64,000 bases of DNA from Marinovum sp048263515 (GTDB lineage: Bacteria > Pseudomonadota > Alphaproteobacteria > Rhodobacterales > Rhodobacteraceae), in the NCBI RefSeq assembly GCF_048263515.1, contig NZ_JBLXEC010000002.1:186001-250000 (forward strand), read 5' to 3'. This document shows, piece by piece, positions 62,651 through 64,000 of the stretch (positions are counted from its first letter, which is position 1; each line of letters begins with the position of its first letter). The notes under the pieces were generated by a model. The model saw only the letters and a list, made by a program, of their open reading frames with translations, was not told the DNA's origin and made no database searches. The translations under genes and the position numbers were made by a program.

Positions 62651-63052
62651 ATGGATCTGGCCGAAACCGCGCGCGCGGTGCGCGACAATGCCTATGCGCC
62701 CTATTCCGGCTTCAAGGTGGGGGCGGCCCTGCAGGGGGCCGACGGCACGCTTTTTGCCGGCTGCAATGTCGAAAACGTGGCTTACCCGGAAGGCACCTGC
62801 GCCGAGGCCGGCGCCATCGCCGCCATGGTCGCCGCCGGCCAGACCCGGTTCGAGGCGGCCTACGTGGTGGCCGACAGCCCGACGCCGGTGACCCCCTGCG
62901 GTGGCTGCCGGCAGAAGCTGGCGGAATTTGCCCGCGGGCCGGACGTGGTGGTGACCATGGCGACCATCGGCGGCGAGGAAATGTCGCTGACCATCGCCGA
63001 GCTGTTGCCGGGCGCCTTTGACGCCGCACAGATGGACATCGCCAAATCATGA
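62651..63052 (+). CDS. cdd: Cytidine deaminase
   Basis: A 133-residue zinc deaminase beginning MDLAETARAVRDNAYAPYSG. The zinc site is CAEAGAI (C-A-E) and PCGGCRQ. It deaminates cytidine and deoxycytidine for pyrimidine salvage. The length fits the tetrameric small form. Its stop overlaps deoA by ATGA. Confidence 0.96.
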   Translation: MDLAETARAVRDNAYAPYSGFKVGAALQGADGTLFAGCNVENVAYPEGTCAEAGAIAAMVAAGQTRFEAAYVVADSPTPVTPCGGCRQKLAEFARGPDVVVTMATIGGEEMSLTIAELLPGAFDAAQMDIAKS

Positions 63053-64000
63053 GCGACGCCAGGGCGATCTTGGGCGCTCTGCGCCGGGGCGAACAGCCCT
63101 CTGACGACGATCTGGCCTGGTTCGTGCAGGGCCTTGCCGATGGCGGGGTAACCGATGCCCAGGCCGGGGCCTTTGCCATGGCGGTCTGCCTGCGGGGGCT
63201 GGAAGAGCCCGGCCGCGTGGCGCTGACCCGGGCGATGCGCGACAGCGGCAACATCCTGCACTGGGACTTGCCGGGCCCGGTGCTCGACAAGCATTCCACC
63301 GGCGGGGTGGGCGATTGCGTCAGCCTGGTGCTGGCGCCGGCGCTGGCGGCCTGCGGCGCCTTCGTGCCGATGATCTCGGGGCGCGGCCTCGGCCACACCG
63401 GCGGCACGCTCGACAAGATGGAGGCGATCCCCGGGTTGACCACCGCGCTCGACGAGGCGCGCTTTGCCGAGGTGGTGCGGCAGGCGGGCTGCGCCATCGT
63501 CTCGGCCAGCGCCGAAATCGCGCCGGCGGACAAGCGGCTTTATGCGGTGCGCGACGTGACCGCCACGGTCGAGAGCCTCGACCTGATCTGTGCCTCGATC
63601 CTGTCCAAGAAGCTGGCGGCGGGGCTCGAGGGGCTGGTGCTTGACGTCAAGCTCGGCTCCGGCGCCTTCATGAAGCGCCACGAGGATGCGCGGGCGCTGG
63701 CCGAAGCGCTGGTGTCCACCGCCAACGCCGCCGGCTGCCCGACACAGGCGCTGATCACCGACATGTCGCAGCCTCTGGCGCCGGCGCTCGGCAATGCGCT
63801 CGAGGTCGACGTCTCGATGCAGGTGCTGACCGGTGCCGCCGGTGGGCGTCTGCTGGAGATCACATGCGCGCTGGGCGGCGCGCTGCTGGCTTCTGGCGGG
63901 CTGGCCGCTGACACGACGGCGGGCGAGGCGGCGATCCGCGAGGCGATCACCTCTGGCCGGGCCGCCGAGGTCTTTGGCCGCATGGTCGCGGCGATGGGCG
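63049..64000 (+). CDS. deoA: Thymidine phosphorylase (3' truncated by the window)
   Basis: The first 317 residues of a pyrimidine phosphorylase. DKHSTGGVGDCVSLVLAPAL and SGRGLGHTGGTLDKMEAIPG are the DeoA/PdP signatures; VLDVKLGSGAFMK follows. It cleaves thymidine or deoxyuridine with phosphate. The C-terminal part lies beyond 64000. The ATGA overlap with cdd shows a nucleoside-salvage operon, which may continue with further deo genes. Confidence 0.95.
   Translation, partial: MSDARAILGALRRGEQPSDDDLAWFVQGLADGGVTDAQAGAFAMAVCLRGLEEPGRVALTRAMRDSGNILHWDLPGPVLDKHSTGGVGDCVSLVLAPALAACGAFVPMISGRGLGHTGGTLDKMEAIPGLTTALDEARFAEVVRQAGCAIVSASAEIAPADKRLYAVRDVTATVESLDLICASILSKKLAAGLEGLVLDVKLGSGAFMKRHEDARALAEALVSTANAAGCPTQALITDMSQPLAPALGNALEVDVSMQVLTGAAGGRLLEITCALGGALLASGGLAADTTAGEAAIREAITSGRAAEVFGRMVAAMG

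Overview
The window is a GC-rich chromosomal segment from an alphaproteobacterium, most likely a member of the Roseobacter group of the Rhodobacteraceae. This rests on several signals: a propionyl-CoA carboxylase locus with a PccR-type regulator and TTTGCAAA operators, GAACN7GAAC LexA boxes, a CIRCE-controlled groESL operon, the infA-maf-rng-yacG order, and many small Rhodobacterales-type lipoproteins and secreted proteins. No rRNA, tRNA, CRISPR array, prophage or insertion sequence was recognised. The species cannot be named from the sequence.

Layout. Positions 1-5.8 kb hold a catabolic run (PLP dehydratase, enol-lactonase, second hydrolase, zinc alcohol dehydrogenase, GNAT, enolase-superfamily enzyme) and an ArsR regulator with SqrR-like cysteine spacing. 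Positions 5.8-7.7 kb hold an unknown 383-residue protein and an ImuA-like SOS protein behind a LexA box. An aldo-keto reductase and a secreted nuclease follow.

Positions 9.7-21.4 kb are the propionyl-CoA to succinyl-CoA locus: methylmalonyl-CoA mutase, pccA and pccB on the minus strand, interleaved with small lipoproteins and unknown proteins, then an MFS exporter and pccR. The partner synthetase prpE lies at 57.8-59.7 kb. pccB, pccR and prpE all carry TTTGCAAA elements, which implies one regulon.

Positions 21.5-24.2 kb hold a LexA-controlled pair, a radical SAM protein and a UdgX-type uracil-DNA-binding protein. After a short nhaA remnant come infA-maf-rng-yacG, an inositol-phosphatase-family gene, the znuA/zur-znuC-znuB zinc locus and groESL. 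Positions 36-56 kb are mostly housekeeping and accessory genes (kdtA-like, acyl-CoA synthetase, EamA, sulfotransferase, LysE, mtnP, SulP, tyrS, anmK, EcsC, LysR, glyA, nadK). Positions 56.7-64 kb hold a Crp-type regulator with its own operator, prpE, a malic enzyme and cdd-deoA; deoA runs off the end.

The most unusual non-coding content is a four-copy family of intergenic inverted-repeat elements of roughly 160-180 bp (35.9, 43.2, 53.8 and 56.4 kb). Their terminal arms differ between copies but still pair within each copy, which points to selection for a folded structure. Other structures without an assigned role are a 52-bp palindrome with a start codon at each end (46.04 kb), a triple 35-bp hairpin array (46.3 kb), and a short Lys-rich 18-codon ORF closed by a strong terminator (60.0 kb).
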